This document shows positions 18,429 through 26,600 of a DNA stretch of 64,000 nt, piece by piece. The notes beneath the pieces were generated by a model. The model was not told the origin of the DNA and did no database searches. It saw nothing but the letters and a program-made list of their open reading frames with translations. How positions within the stretch are numbered: position 1 is the stretch's first letter; each line of letters starts with the position of its first letter. Origin of the DNA: Roseinatronobacter monicus. Lineage in GTDB: Bacteria > Pseudomonadota > Alphaproteobacteria > Rhodobacterales > Rhodobacteraceae. Location: contig NZ_VFPT01000005.1 in the NCBI RefSeq assembly GCF_006716865.1, positions 81,768-145,767 of the forward strand, written 5' to 3'. The position numbers and the translations under genes are program-made.

Positions 18429-19142
18429 TCATTCGCGAAAGGAGTCACCTGCTCGAATTTCGCCCAACAACGAAACAACAGCTTCTGCCCCGCCGTGGTG
18501 GTCAAGCCAATCAATCACCTGACAGGCTGAAGCCGTATAAATCGCCTCCGCCTTGGTAGCGCCAAGGCGTCGGAATGTTCGCTGATCAGAAGGCGGTTGC
18601 GCCCAATCTCCGGTTTTGCAGCCCGAAACTACGCCAGCCTCAATGTCCAGATAGCGGGTATCGTGCGAGATATAGACGGCGAGGCCCTCGTCAAACCATG
18701 TTGGAACAGCTTGTGAGAAGAACCGCCGATTGCTGCCGACCCTTTCGTGCAATTCCGCATGCGCAAGCTCATGCGCCAAGATGGTTGGGGTTGCCCCGTC
18801 AGGGTATACGAATACGAACAGGTTCATGTAAGCCATTGCAAGCGGGCGCGGCAGGCTGCGCATTCCGCAATCACCCGACAGGCAAAGCAGCCAGACCGGA
18901 TCTGACATGCGCTCTGGGTAGAAATCCAGAACCATTCCTTCTGCCGTCGCAAGATCCTGCAACGCCGCGTCAATTTGTGCGTCAGTCGCCCGCTGATCGA
19001 CATATATCTGCGGCGCAACCTGTCGAAACCCGGAACATGCCGGGAACAGATACGCCCTGACATGCGGTTCGGAATGCAGCAACCATGCCAGCGCAATGCT
19101 GAGCAATACGAAAACAAGTGCAATCAGGCGGCGCAGTGTCAT
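18429..19142 (-). CDS. Membrane-anchored gluzincin-type zinc metalloprotease
   Basis: An N-terminal hydrophobic anchor (LIALVFVLLSIALAWLL) is followed by an exported domain with the zinc motif HELAH (about residue 130) and the downstream WFDEGLAVY Glu motif typical of gluzincins (M1/M61-like). The substrate is unknown; the catalytic domain is probably periplasmic. I chose ATG 19142 so that the anchor starts at residue 5; an in-frame GTG at 19151 is possible. The gene ends 13 nt from the IS1182 element and seems intact. Confidence 0.75.
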   Translation of the reverse strand: MTLRRLIALVFVLLSIALAWLLHSEPHVRAYLFPACSGFRQVAPQIYVDQRATDAQIDAALQDLATAEGMVLDFYPERMSDPVWLLCLSGDCGMRSLPRPLAMAYMNLFVFVYPDGATPTILAHELAHAELHERVGSNRRFFSQAVPTWFDEGLAVYISHDTRYLDIEAGVVSGCKTGDWAQPPSDQRTFRRLGATKAEAIYTASACQVIDWLDHHGGAEAVVSLLGEIRAGDSFRE

Positions 19143-19152
19143 TGATGGCACA

Positions 19153-19257
19153 TCAGGTTTTGTCCTTCCGGCGTTGGTTTCTGCGCCAGATCAAAATCGG
19201 AATTCCGATGACCGACACGAAAAGCAAAACATCCACTGCAAAAGACAAAATTTTCAC
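19153..19257 (-). CDS. Possible small single-pass membrane protein, 34 residues
   Basis: From GTG 19257 the frame encodes a hydrophobic helix (FAVDVLLFVSVIGIPILIW) and a basic tail RRNQRRKDKT, a positive-inside pattern. It ends 10 nt before the protease start, suggesting coupling. No clear ribosome-binding site is visible, so this is tentative. Confidence 0.3.
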   Translation of the reverse strand: MKILSFAVDVLLFVSVIGIPILIWRRNQRRKDKT

Positions 19258-19468
19258 ACGATAAGCCCGACAAGCACGGCAAGGGTTGATCCGCCTGTCA
19301 GATATAAGAACTTCAATCTGTTTTCTCAACGTTAAGCGCGGATGACCGGTGTGGGCCCTGCCTTGCGGCACTGCAGCATGCGAAACGCGGTCCGACCGGC
19401 AGTTGTGATGCGGACTAAAGGGTCATTCAAAGACTTGCCGTGCCCGGTTCCATTGGTAAGGTTGCGAG

Positions 19469-20014
19469 ATGAGCGCACCTTATCGTCTGCCAGATGAGTT
19501 CGAGACAACCCGCTATCACCTTCGCCGCGTGAGGGAGGATGACGCACCGGTTATTTTTGACAGTTACGCCACCGATGTGGACGTCACACGCTTTCTTGGC
19601 TGGAAGCCTCATCGAAGCATCGCAGACACCTATGAATTTCTCGAACTAGCAGCGGCTGAATGGGATTTGGGAAACGGTTTCCCCGTAGTCGTATTTGATC
19701 ACGCAACCGGGGGCTTTATTGGAATGTTTCACCCTAAGGTAATGGGTCACAAGGTGAACTATGGTTACGTTTTGCAGAAATCAGCTTGGGGAGAAGGCTG
19801 CGCCACAGAAGTGATGCGCTGGCTTGTAAAGCATGCCTTGGATCATCCTACGATTTACAGAGCGGAAGCCTTCTGTGACGTAGATCATCCAGCGTCGGCC
19901 AGGGTGATGGAGAAAGCAGGTATGGAGCGTGAGGGTATCCTGCGGCGCTACTTCAGGCACCCCAACATGTCTGAGGCGCCTCGCGATTGCATCATCTACT
20001 CGAAGGTCCGTTAA
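19469..20014 (+). CDS. GNAT-family N-acetyltransferase (RimJ/RimL-like)
   Basis: This 181-residue protein has a GNAT fold: LRRVREDDAPVIFDSYATD at the N terminus, VNYGYVLQKSAWGEGCATEV containing the acetyl-CoA loop, and FCDVDHPASARVMEKAGMEREG near the end, as in RimJ/RimL-type enzymes acting on protein N termini or small amines. The substrate cannot be told. It is monocistronic; the start follows GGTAAGGTTGCGAG. Confidence 0.85.
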   Translation: MSAPYRLPDEFETTRYHLRRVREDDAPVIFDSYATDVDVTRFLGWKPHRSIADTYEFLELAAAEWDLGNGFPVVVFDHATGGFIGMFHPKVMGHKVNYGYVLQKSAWGEGCATEVMRWLVKHALDHPTIYRAEAFCDVDHPASARVMEKAGMEREGILRRYFRHPNMSEAPRDCIIYSKVR

Positions 20015-20022
20015 GGGCTCCT

Positions 20023-20174
20023 ACCTGCCAGTGGCAAGCCCCGCAAGCGGGGCCAGGCTGCTGAGGCTACGCCCCGAACCCTGACAGCCATCGCTCCCTG
20101 ATCCAATGCGCCCTGCCCCGTCTCTTCCAGAGCCGCGCCAGATCACTTGTCTCATGGTCGCCATGAATGACAGG
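20023..20174. repeat. 152-bp repeat, inverted copy at 52202-52353
   Basis: This segment, from ACCTGCCAGTGGCAAG to GCCATGAATGACAGG, reappears in reverse complement at 52202-52353 with only a few differences. It includes a GCCCCG/CGGGGC hairpin. The other copy directly abuts IS3 copy C. I see no coding sense in it; it may be a residue of a shared ancestral segment. Confidence 0.75.
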
Positions 20175-20272
20175 TTTCGGCCCTGCGGGTCTGCATCCTT
20201 CTTGCAAGACCACCGTTGCCCTCGTTCGTGCACGGCTCTTGCCCGCGAAATCCGCGTATAGATGCACAGTGA

Positions 20273-20674
20273 TAGATCAGGGGAAACCCGCGCGCGATTG
20301 CGCGGGTTGAGACTATTCCAAGGACAGCGCGGGGGATCGACGGGCCTATGGCCCGCTCACCGCCCGCGCTGACGATCTTTCTTTTCTTCTTGTCCGCCCA
20401 ACAGACCTGAGCGAGCCGGTCAAGGGGCAAGCGCCGCGCGGGGCGCGTCGTCAGATCACCCACCCGTGTCCTCGACCTGCGGTCTGCGGGCCGCGCCAGT
20501 GGGTGGTCTGACCCCGTGACAGTCTCGCTCAGGCCCGTGGGTCGGGCTTCGCCCTCTCCCACTCTGTTCCGCCGAATACATGCGTATCCGGCAACAGATT
20601 GGCCGAGGCGCAGCCCATCGGCGGGAACAGGGACAAACCCCAACCGCACACATCGCTTGAGAGGATGAAAGATC
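20273..20674 (+). ncRNA. Structured leader, family L copy 2
   Basis: This has the same architecture as the copy at 12857: start box GATAGATCAGGGG, ACCCGCG hairpin, CAGCGCGGG stem, and the CAGATCACCCAC/GTGGGTGGTCTG helix, fully paired here with one T-G pair. The GGGCTTCGCCC hairpin and the CCGAATAC/GTATCCGG near-palindrome follow, and GAGAGGATG serves as ribosome-binding site. The next gene (20675) is unrelated to the gene behind copy 1. Confidence 0.6.
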
Positions 20675-20929
20675 ATGACCGTGAAACCTTGGCAATCGTG
20701 GCACCATTTCGATTCAGCCGAAGATGCCATTGAATACCGCCGCGAACACGGCACAGGTGGCTGGATTTTCGAGATCAGCGACAATGGTGAAGCCGTGCTG
20801 TTCCCATGGCAGAGCACGCCCAAAGATATCTTCAATTCCGTGTTCGTGCATGGGCGCATAGGCCGTTTCATCGGCACAGATGAACGCAAAACATGGTCAT
20901 ATGACATGGCCGAAAAACTTGGCCTGTGA
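20675..20929 (+). CDS. Small unknown protein, 84 residues
   Basis: It follows a family L leader with GAGAGGATGAAAGATC before ATG. The protein is acidic and Trp-rich (MTVKPWQSWHHFDSAEDAIE, WIFEISDNGEAVLFPWQS) with no membrane segment and no family I recognise. It is followed 10 nt later by the gene at 20940, so the two probably form one unit. Confidence 0.6.
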   Translation: MTVKPWQSWHHFDSAEDAIEYRREHGTGGWIFEISDNGEAVLFPWQSTPKDIFNSVFVHGRIGRFIGTDERKTWSYDMAEKLGL

Positions 20930-20939
20930 GGGGGAAATC

Positions 20940-21236
20940 ATGGCTGTTACCATCCAATACCCCGCAATGGCCTATCGCTATGAAGGCCGCGTTCACCGCA
21001 AAGGCATGACCTCAAGCCGCACCATCATCAAAACCTTTGACCGCGCCCACTCGAGCACGGTCATACTGGCCGACACGCCAGACGCCATGACGCGCCTCGA
21101 TGACATGCTTGAAGCCGCCTTCAAAGCCAAGATTGGCGCAACTGCCGCGTTCTATGATGCCGCCGCTTGGTTGAACGACACCGAAATCCTGTCATGCGCC
21201 AAGCGCGCGAAATGCCAGATCGTGCCCCCGATATAG
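20940..21236 (+). CDS. Small unknown protein, 98 residues
   Basis: ATG 20940 follows GGGGGAAATC, 10 nt after the previous stop; the in-frame ATG at 20880 would overlap that gene. The N terminus (MAVTIQYPAMAYRYEGRVHR) and middle (SSTVILADTPDAMTRLDDML) do not match a family I know. It is predicted soluble and probably co-transcribed with 20675. Confidence 0.55.
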   Translation: MAVTIQYPAMAYRYEGRVHRKGMTSSRTIIKTFDRAHSSTVILADTPDAMTRLDDMLEAAFKAKIGATAAFYDAAAWLNDTEILSCAKRAKCQIVPPI

Positions 21237-21261
21237 GGGGGCGGTCATACTCAGGTCTGGT

Positions 21262-21306
21262 GTCCTGATCGCCCCAGGAGGACAAGCCCCCTGCCCCGAT
21301 CAGGAC
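21262..21306. repeat. Recurrent hairpin unit (GTCCTGATCG arms)
   Basis: Perfect 10-bp arms GTCCTGATCG (21262-21271) and CGATCAGGAC (21297-21306) are followed by GGGCGCTGCCCGCGCAGGG. A second copy in the opposite orientation lies at 56885-56929, and the GCGCT(G/A)CCCGCGCAG part recurs near 16290, 22523, 26644 and 61784. It lies after a gene end and may act as a terminator or REP-like element. Confidence 0.6.
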
Positions 21307-21366
21307 GGGCGCTGCCCGCGCAGGGCCGCTATCGCGGGAAAGGTGTCGGGCGTCCTCGTTTAATGT

Positions 21367-21513
21367 GTCCGGCTGTTCACCCGTGCGCGGCTGCGCCGCG
21401 CGTCGGGGCCGGACGCAACCACCCCACACGGCCTTGTCATTCTACCACACCCGTCAAGGACGGCGCACCGCCAGGGGCGGTGCTTGCAAGCGGCCCTACA
21501 GGCCGTCCCTGAC
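21367..21513 (+). ncRNA. Structured leader of the 21600 gene
   Basis: There are two nested structures. First, GTCCGGC (21367-21373) pairs with GCCGGAC (21408-21414) around a perfect GCGCGGC/GCCGCGC hairpin (21385-21401). Second, GTCA-GGACGGC (21453-21464) pairs with GCCGTCC-TGAC (21502-21513) around a perfect GCACCGCC/GGCGGTGC hairpin (21465-21483). No gene fits here, and the region ends 86 nt before the ATG of a small membrane protein. The RNA function is inferred. Confidence 0.5.
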
Positions 21514-21599
21514 AGATGTGTCCAAATGCCCGCGACCGAGCGGGGCAGTTGAGCCTCGATTTTCTCCGTCACTTCACCTATATTCTCAAGGAGATCACA

Positions 21600-21806
21600 A
21601 TGAGCGACATCGACATGAACCAAGCCCTCGCCAAAAAGCTCGACGCCGAAATCGTAAGTCTTCACGCGACAACGATGAAGCTTCATGCCGAGACGATGAA
21701 CCTGCGCACCCAGAAGATCTGGTATCCAGTCTTCGTCGCAGGAACACTGCTCGCAGGCGGCGCAGGCGCTCTCGCCCTCATCTTGAGGCTCACGGGCGTC
21801 ATCTGA
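21600..21806 (+). CDS. Small membrane protein, 68 residues
   Basis: ATG 21600 has an ideal AAGGAGATCACA ribosome-binding site. The protein has a polar N-terminal half with a coiled-coil-like repeat (ALAKKLDAEIVSLHATTMKL, HAETMNLRTQK) and one C-terminal transmembrane helix (VFVAGTLLAGGAGALALILRL). Its function is unknown. A strong terminator follows. An in-frame upstream start (21516) falls in the structured leader and is unlikely. Confidence 0.65.
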   Translation: MSDIDMNQALAKKLDAEIVSLHATTMKLHAETMNLRTQKIWYPVFVAGTLLAGGAGALALILRLTGVI

Positions 21807-21816
21807 ACGATGCAAC

Positions 21817-21839
21817 GCGGCTCTTCGGGGCCGCTTTTT
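21817..21839 (+). terminator. Rho-independent terminator
   Basis: GCGGC (21817-21821) and GCCGC (21830-21834) with a TTCG-containing loop are followed by TTTTT. It lies 10 nt after the small membrane protein gene and faces the convergent gene at 21845. Confidence 0.75.
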
Positions 21840-21844
21840 GCATG

Positions 21845-22114
21845 TTATCGCGTGAGCCTGACCACCTGCCGACCCGCCGCATCGCGGGCAATCTCACCCT
21901 CATACAGATAATCAACAGAGCGCTTCAGGCGCACAAAATCATCATTCGCCAATTCGCGCCACCGCTCCCCTTCCGGCCAGCGGTTCAGCGCCGCGCTGCG
22001 CTCCGCGCGCTCCAAGCGCATCACAGCATCTTCCATCACCCGCACTTCGCGATCAACAATCGCGCGCGCCGATCCAATCAGTTCCGCCAGCACCGCGTTC
22101 AGTTCTCTCGACAT
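21845..22114 (-). CDS. Unknown helical protein, 89 residues
   Basis: The N terminus MSRELNAVLAELIGSARAIV and the following helices (ARAIVDREVRVMEDAVMRLE) suggest a coiled-coil protein, ending in a beta-like stretch with GRQVVRLTR. I do not recognise the family. Upstream on the minus strand, GGGGGCAAGGCGATGTCG provides a weak ribosome-binding site. The gene is convergent with the small membrane protein gene. Confidence 0.5.
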   Translation of the reverse strand: MSRELNAVLAELIGSARAIVDREVRVMEDAVMRLERAERSAALNRWPEGERWRELANDDFVRLKRSVDYLYEGEIARDAAGRQVVRLTR

Positions 22115-22247
22115 CGCCTTGCCCCCGATTTCTTTCTTTTGCTCTCAGCGATTCTGAATCATTGCGAGTCGCGAAGCAATCGTTTCGACACGAATAATGA
22201 CATCCTGCGACTGGCCTGACCTATCCCCTTAAAAATTGGGACAGCTT

Positions 22248-22325
22248 ACATGTCGCGCCGATCCGTCAAGGCCAAGCCCTGCGGGGCGCTGCGCGCGCCT
22301 TGACAGACCGGCTTTCCCGACATGT
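22248..22325 (+). ncRNA. Structured leader of the 52-residue basic peptide gene
   Basis: ACATGTCG (22248-22255) pairs perfectly with CGACATGT (22318-22325). Inside it, GTCAAGGC (22265-22272) pairs perfectly with GCCTTGAC (22297-22304), enclosing GC-rich arms. The outer arm ends about 20 nt before the AAAAGGAGAT ribosome-binding site of the gene at 22359. The regulatory role is inferred. Confidence 0.5.
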
Positions 22326-22358
22326 CGCAACATCTCCATTTTCAAAAGGAGATAGGTC

Positions 22359-22517
22359 ATGAAATACATTCGCAAACGTGCCACCAAACTTCGCATCGCT
22401 GCCGCAAAGTTGCGCCGCACCATCCGCCGACAGCTTCAGGCCATCGACATCAGCATCAGCATCGAGATCAACCTGATCTCCCTCAAGATCACATTCACCG
22501 CAAAGCGCCGAGACTGA
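22359..22517 (+). CDS. Very basic small peptide, 52 residues
   Basis: ATG 22359 follows an optimal AAAAGGAGATAGGTC. The product starts MKYIRKRATKLRIAAAKLRR and ends ITFTAKRRD; Lys/Arg dominate the first half and the second half is Ile-rich (ISISIEINLISLKI). It is too short for confident family assignment; it could be a nucleic-acid-binding or membrane-active peptide. It lies behind a strongly paired leader. Confidence 0.6.
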   Translation: MKYIRKRATKLRIAAAKLRRTIRRQLQAIDISISIEINLISLKITFTAKRRD

Positions 22518-22670
22518 CCGGCGCTACCCGCGCAGATGGAGCAAACTGCAAACATCCGATGAAACCCATGGCTGAATCCTGTGTAAACGGTTAAAGACGT
22601 GCCAGTCTCATAACTCTGTCGAAGATCATAAACTGAGCTGAACCAATTAATTCCACAACGGAAAGCAAAA

Positions 22671-23471
22671 TTGCGTATCCAGTCTTTGACCAAATTCCTG
22701 CTGGCACCAAAATGGCAACTTGAAACGCCGCGCGCCCTCAAGGAGCCGCTGTTTTTATGGCTTACTGCTGGTCAGGGCCGTTTGACCATTGCCAGCATGA
22801 CGCGCGGCGTGCAACCGCACAACGCCATCTATATCCCCGCTGGTACCTTACACAGCTTCCATAACATGACTCGGGTTCAGGGTACCGCGATATACCTTGA
22901 TCAGGACCATAGTCGTCTCGACCTGCCACAAGCGCCAGTACATCTGCGTTTACTCGATGTGAACAGCCAGTTTGAAGTGACGACTCTAATTGATTCGATG
23001 CGCCGCGAACTGGATGGCGACCGCCCCAAAGCCTTAGAAGCCGCACGTCTACAGCTTGGGCTGCTGAGCATCTGGCTGCATCGGCGTAGTCTTGATAATC
23101 GTGATGGAGCCCATACCCCACCCGACCTGAAAGCCAATGACCGGCTGACTGCACGCTTCACCTCATTGCTGGAAAGCAATTTCGGCCTTGCGTGGAATGT
23201 CAGCGATTATGCCGCGACTCTTGGCGTTACCCCCACACATCTGACCCGCGCCTGTCGCGCCAGTTGCGGGCGGACCGCACTGGAATTGATACAACGTCGC
23301 CGCCTATATGAAGCTTGCAATCTATTGCTGGAAACAAAAATCCCGGTGCAAGATATCTCGTACAGACTTGGCTTTTCAACACCAGGCTATTTTTCGCGCA
23401 GCTTTTTACAGACACTCGGCGCACCTCCCTCAACCTTCCGCAAAAACAGAGGCCGGGTGACGACATATTGA
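22671..23471 (+). CDS. AraC-family transcriptional regulator
   Basis: This 266-residue protein has an N-terminal cupin-like domain (GVQPHNAIYIPAGTLHSFHN, about residues 46-65). A C-terminal AraC domain follows, with two helix-turn-helices (LGVTPTHLTRACRASCG and VQDISYRLGFSTPGYFSRSF). The start is TTG 22671, without a strong ribosome-binding site, so the true start may differ. Its target and ligand are unknown; no catabolic gene is adjacent. Sequence downstream to 23750 holds no recognisable gene. Confidence 0.8.
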   Translation: MRIQSLTKFLLAPKWQLETPRALKEPLFLWLTAGQGRLTIASMTRGVQPHNAIYIPAGTLHSFHNMTRVQGTAIYLDQDHSRLDLPQAPVHLRLLDVNSQFEVTTLIDSMRRELDGDRPKALEAARLQLGLLSIWLHRRSLDNRDGAHTPPDLKANDRLTARFTSLLESNFGLAWNVSDYAATLGVTPTHLTRACRASCGRTALELIQRRRLYEACNLLLETKIPVQDISYRLGFSTPGYFSRSFLQTLGAPPSTFRKNRGRVTTY

Positions 23472-23753
23472 TTGGTGCGTTATACGCGGCGCGGATCGTG
23501 CCGAGGAAGAGCGGACAAGACACCTACCTGCTTGATGCGCCATACAAGACTGGAGAGTGTCGTGTAGAGGTGACGCAGCCTAAAACTAGCTTCAACGCCC
23601 AGTGCAGAATGCCCTAGCTGACTCACCTCTGTCTATCGTCGGCACTCGGCATTTTGGGAGCACGCGCAGAGTCCGCGCTACGCGCGCTTAGGCGATCCCG
23701 CATGCGGGCCAGACCATTACCCGCCCGTCTTGGCCAAACGGTGCACGACCTCT
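23472..23753. other. Gap without recognised gene
   Basis: This stretch lies between the AraC gene and the divergent leader. It contains a CCCGCATGCGGG palindrome (about 23698-23709) but no frame with convincing coding character or start signal. Confidence 0.5.
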
Positions 23754-24226
23754 ATCGCAGCAGATCAAGGCAAGCCGCGCGCGCGTGCGGCTCTTGCGCG
23801 ACGGTGGCTATCGCCAAGTATCCTCGACCCCGTAGGCTTCGAGCATATCTCGTGATACACACCCCATCGTTGCCCGCGCAGATGCAAGTGCGCTCCATGG
23901 CACGGGCTTCGGGCTGGATCAGGGCCGGCCCAGCATCATCGCAACACGAAGGCCAGTATCACCGATCAGCCAAAGCGGGTTTCAAGATGCCATGCCAGTG
24001 ACAGGGAGAGTGACGCTTGACGGTAGGCGCCTGATGCCCTGAGATCGCCCCCTCTCTGTTTCTGGAAGATGCAATCTGGGCTGGCGCGGGCGGGCTGTTC
24101 CCGAAGCAAGCTTCGGCAAGCAGAAATACGGTTTCCCCCTTCGGCGGACCCTCCGCATTTCGGCTTGCAGCCCGCCCTGTTGCGCCAGCCCCTTTCGTTT
24201 GCATCGAAACAGAAAGGAACGATCCC
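23754..24226 (+). ncRNA. Divergent sixth leader (family L-like 5' end) with highly paired 3' module
   Basis: The 5' end (CTATCGCAGCAGATCAAGG, then an AGCCGC/GCGGCT hairpin at 23773-23792) mirrors the start of family L copy 1 (CTATCGCAATAGATCAGGG and its first hairpin). At 24059-24215 a multi-helix module follows: TTTCTG/CAGAAA, GATGCAA/TTGCATC, GGGCTGGCGC/GCGCCAGCCC, GGGCGGGCTG/CAGCCCGCCC and three inner hairpins. The closing strand CAGAAA (24210-24215) directly abuts and partly overlaps the AAAGGA ribosome-binding site of the gene at 24227. Confidence 0.6.
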
Positions 24227-24424
24227 ATGTCAAATTACTACCGCGTCACCACCCCTGTCACCGGCACCGATGGCAAAACCCGCTTCCGCCAGATCGGTGT
24301 GGCCTTCCCTCAGCGCGATGACGCCAAGTCCTTCATGAAGATCCAGCTCGAAGCCCTTCCGCTCAATGGCGAACTGGTGCTATTCACCCCGCGTAACGGC
24401 GAGGATGACGACGTTACCGAATGA
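24227..24424 (+). CDS. Small unknown plasmid protein, 65 residues
   Basis: ATG 24227 follows AAAGGAACGATCCC. The protein starts MSNYYRVTTPVTGTDGKTRF and continues with a beta-alpha-beta-like pattern (RQIGVAFPQRDDAKSFMKI, LPLNGELVLFTPR). I know no function. It is the only gene behind the large paired leader 23754-24226, which suggests tight translational control. Confidence 0.65.
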   Translation: MSNYYRVTTPVTGTDGKTRFRQIGVAFPQRDDAKSFMKIQLEALPLNGELVLFTPRNGEDDDVTE

Positions 24425-24449
24425 GGCCCGTTCCTCCCGGGCCTCGGGG
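24425..24449 (+). terminator. GC hairpin after the 24227 gene
   Basis: AGGCCCG and CGGGCCT arms close around a TTCCTCC loop just after the stop codon. There is no U-run, so its role as terminator is uncertain. Confidence 0.4.
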
Positions 24450-24511
24450 TGGCGGCAATAGCCGCCGCCCCATCCCCTGTTCCAGGGGAGCCGCACCTAA
24501 ACGCGCGACAA

Positions 24512-24911
24512 TAGATCAGGGGAAACCCGCGCGCATGGACGCGGGTTGAGGTGATCTGAAGGACAGCGCGGGGGATCGACGGGCCTGTGGCCCGCTCACC
24601 GCCCGCGCTGACGATCTTGCTGTTCTTCTTGTCCGCCCAACAGACCTGATCGAGCCGGTCAAGGGGCAAGCGCCGCGCGGGGCGCGTCGTCAGCCCACCC
24701 ACCCGTGTCCTCGACCTGCGGTCTGCGGGCCGCGCCAGTGGGTGTTCTGACCCCGTGACAGTCTCGCTCAGGCCCGTGGGTCGGGCTTCGCCCTCTCCCA
24801 CTCTGTTCCGCCGAATACATGCGTATCCGGCAACAGATTGGCCGAGGCGCAGCCCATCGGCGGGAACAGGGACAAACCCCAACCGCCCATCGCTCAAGAG
24901 GACGAAACACC
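24512..24911 (+). ncRNA. Structured leader, family L copy 3
   Basis: This is the same element as copies 1 and 2 (box ATAGATCAGGGG at 24511, ACCCGCG hairpin, CAGCGCGGG stem, GGGCTTCGCCC hairpin, CCGAATAC/GTATCCGG near-palindrome). In this copy the internal helix reads CAGCCCACCCAC against GTGGGTGTTCTG and loses two pairs. CAAGAGGACG precedes ATG 24912. Confidence 0.6.
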
Positions 24912-25667
24912 ATGACCAGCACAGCCGAACTGACCCGCCACCCCAAACTGACCTTTACCGCCATTGATGATCTGACCACAGAAGCCCGTTTCAGCATGGA
25001 CGGATGGGGCAGCGATATCGTGTGCAAATACTGGAAAGTTGAGAACCACGGCAGAAGTGACCCTTGGCGCTATGAGTTGGAAACCATCGAAGGTAAAGGC
25101 GGGGTGTTCTGTCACCCAAGTGAAGATGGATGCCGCCTGGCTATCGTGCGCCACCTGATCTATTTCGGGTTGATCGACATTCCCCAAGACAATCAGCATC
25201 TGGACGCGCGCAACACAGCTATCGCTGTCACGACCCAAGCCGCGCGCGAGCAGATGGCAGGCCCGCGCATTGGCGATTTCATCGAGATGACCGACGGCAG
25301 CTTGCAGCGCTTTTGCAACAAGACCAAACACGGGATGCAGACAACCGAAGGCGGCAGCTTTCACGTCACTTCAACAGGCACGGCCAGCTATTCAGGCGGA
25401 TTGAACCCGCCGCAGATGATGGAGCGCATCGAGGACACAGGGGCCACCAAGCGCGGGCGGTTCTGGTTCTTCTCGCACGCGATCGCAGGCGCAGGGCGTG
25501 GCGTTGATGTCTTCCTTCCTTGCCGCGTCTATCGCCTCACTGAACTGAGCATGACCGAAGAAGAGGCGCGCAACCATCCAGCAGCGCGCGGCATGGCCGA
25601 GTTTTGGGGCGAGAACCACCCCGATCACTTGCGCCAGATTGCGAAGTTGATGGAAGGCCGACTGTAA
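24912..25667 (+). CDS. Unknown accessory protein, 251 residues
   Basis: The protein starts MTSTAELTRHPKLTFTAIDD and is soluble. Its middle (IGDFIEMTDGSLQRFCNKTK) and C-terminal part (NPPQMMERIEDTGATKRGRF, FFSHAIAGAGRGVDVFLPCR) look like a compact enzyme-less domain; I do not recognise a family. It follows leader L3. Its C-terminal half, from residue 96, is repeated in inverted orientation at 62768-63238. Confidence 0.6.
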   Translation: MTSTAELTRHPKLTFTAIDDLTTEARFSMDGWGSDIVCKYWKVENHGRSDPWRYELETIEGKGGVFCHPSEDGCRLAIVRHLIYFGLIDIPQDNQHLDARNTAIAVTTQAAREQMAGPRIGDFIEMTDGSLQRFCNKTKHGMQTTEGGSFHVTSTGTASYSGGLNPPQMMERIEDTGATKRGRFWFFSHAIAGAGRGVDVFLPCRVYRLTELSMTEEEARNHPAARGMAEFWGENHPDHLRQIAKLMEGRL

Positions 25668-25728
25668 GCGCTTTGCATCCCCGCGAAATTGCGGGGATGC
25701 CCACACCTTGAGAAAAAAGGCTGCAGCC

Positions 25729-26088
25729 ATGAAAGACGCATTCTGCCGCATCGAAGGGCGTGAGATCACAGATCACGAGGCCCGCGCCATTGTCAAAGCC
25801 ATCGCGAACTTGCGCGCTGTCTTCGCACCCTTTGTCGCGGCCAGCCCCGATACAATTCCCAACTATGCCAGCGTGCCCTACAGGCCCAAGGGCAGCACAA
25901 AATCCTACCAGATCACCCCCTGCCCGAAGCGCGGCGCTGGTTTCTACATTGTCGCCATCACCCCGCATGATAAAAATCATTACGGAATGCCGCTTTACCA
26001 GCCCGAGACTGTCACGGTCTGGCTCGATATCGCGCCGCTCTACGTGCCGACGCGAAAGGAAGACTGTCATGATCTGGAAATCTGCTAA
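25729..26088 (+). CDS. Unknown accessory protein, 119 residues
   Basis: I chose ATG 25729 (AAAAAAGG lies upstream) over the in-frame TTG 25708. Starts MKDAFCRIEGREITDHEARA; the C-terminal half is rich in beta and proline (ITPCPKRGAGFYIVAITPHD). There is no membrane segment. It overlaps the next gene by 20 nt, so the two are coupled. An identical inverted copy lies at 62347-62706. Confidence 0.6.
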   Translation: MKDAFCRIEGREITDHEARAIVKAIANLRAVFAPFVAASPDTIPNYASVPYRPKGSTKSYQITPCPKRGAGFYIVAITPHDKNHYGMPLYQPETVTVWLDIAPLYVPTRKEDCHDLEIC

Positions 26089-26569
26089 ACTCCTGATCGC
26101 ATTTTACCGCGACAAGAACCAGCGCAAGCGGCGCATCCCTTATCTATGGGGGCCAAAGGGGGCCGAGGCAGGGATCACGGATCGCGAAAAATCCGATCAG
26201 GAAACATTCGTTCTGATAGAGGACGCCAAAGGCGCGCGCGATATCCAGATCAAATTCCGGCCCGAGCATATCGTCATCCGCCGCGATGCCGGTGACTATT
26301 GGCACGGGCTGGTGATCACAGATCACAGCATCAAAGCCCGCGTTGCAGGGCGCATCATTGAAATCGGGCATGATGGTGCTGTGAAATCCATCAGCGCCGA
26401 TGACACCGAGAGCGACAAAACCATCGTCGAGGCCGATGGCACCGTCTTCAAATGGACGGATCTGGCCGAGATCGTCATCTCAGGCGACGGGGCCGAGGTC
26501 TCGCACCGTCAGCCCGACCAGTTCACAGCAATCACACCGCAAGGCACTATCACCAAAGCCTTGCGCTGA
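26069..26569 (+). CDS. Unknown accessory protein, 166 residues
   Basis: ATG 26069 follows AAAGGAAGACTGTC within the end of the preceding gene. The protein has a basic N terminus (MIWKSAKLLIAFYRDKNQRK) and a beta-rich body (GRIIEIGHDGAVKSISADDT, VEADGTVFKWTDLAEIVISG). I do not recognise a family. A terminator follows. An identical copy lies at 61866-62366 on the minus strand. Confidence 0.6.
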   Translation: MIWKSAKLLIAFYRDKNQRKRRIPYLWGPKGAEAGITDREKSDQETFVLIEDAKGARDIQIKFRPEHIVIRRDAGDYWHGLVITDHSIKARVAGRIIEIGHDGAVKSISADDTESDKTIVEADGTVFKWTDLAEIVISGDGAEVSHRQPDQFTAITPQGTITKALR

Positions 26570-26600
26570 ACCCCTTTCCTCTAGCGATGGAAAACCACCT

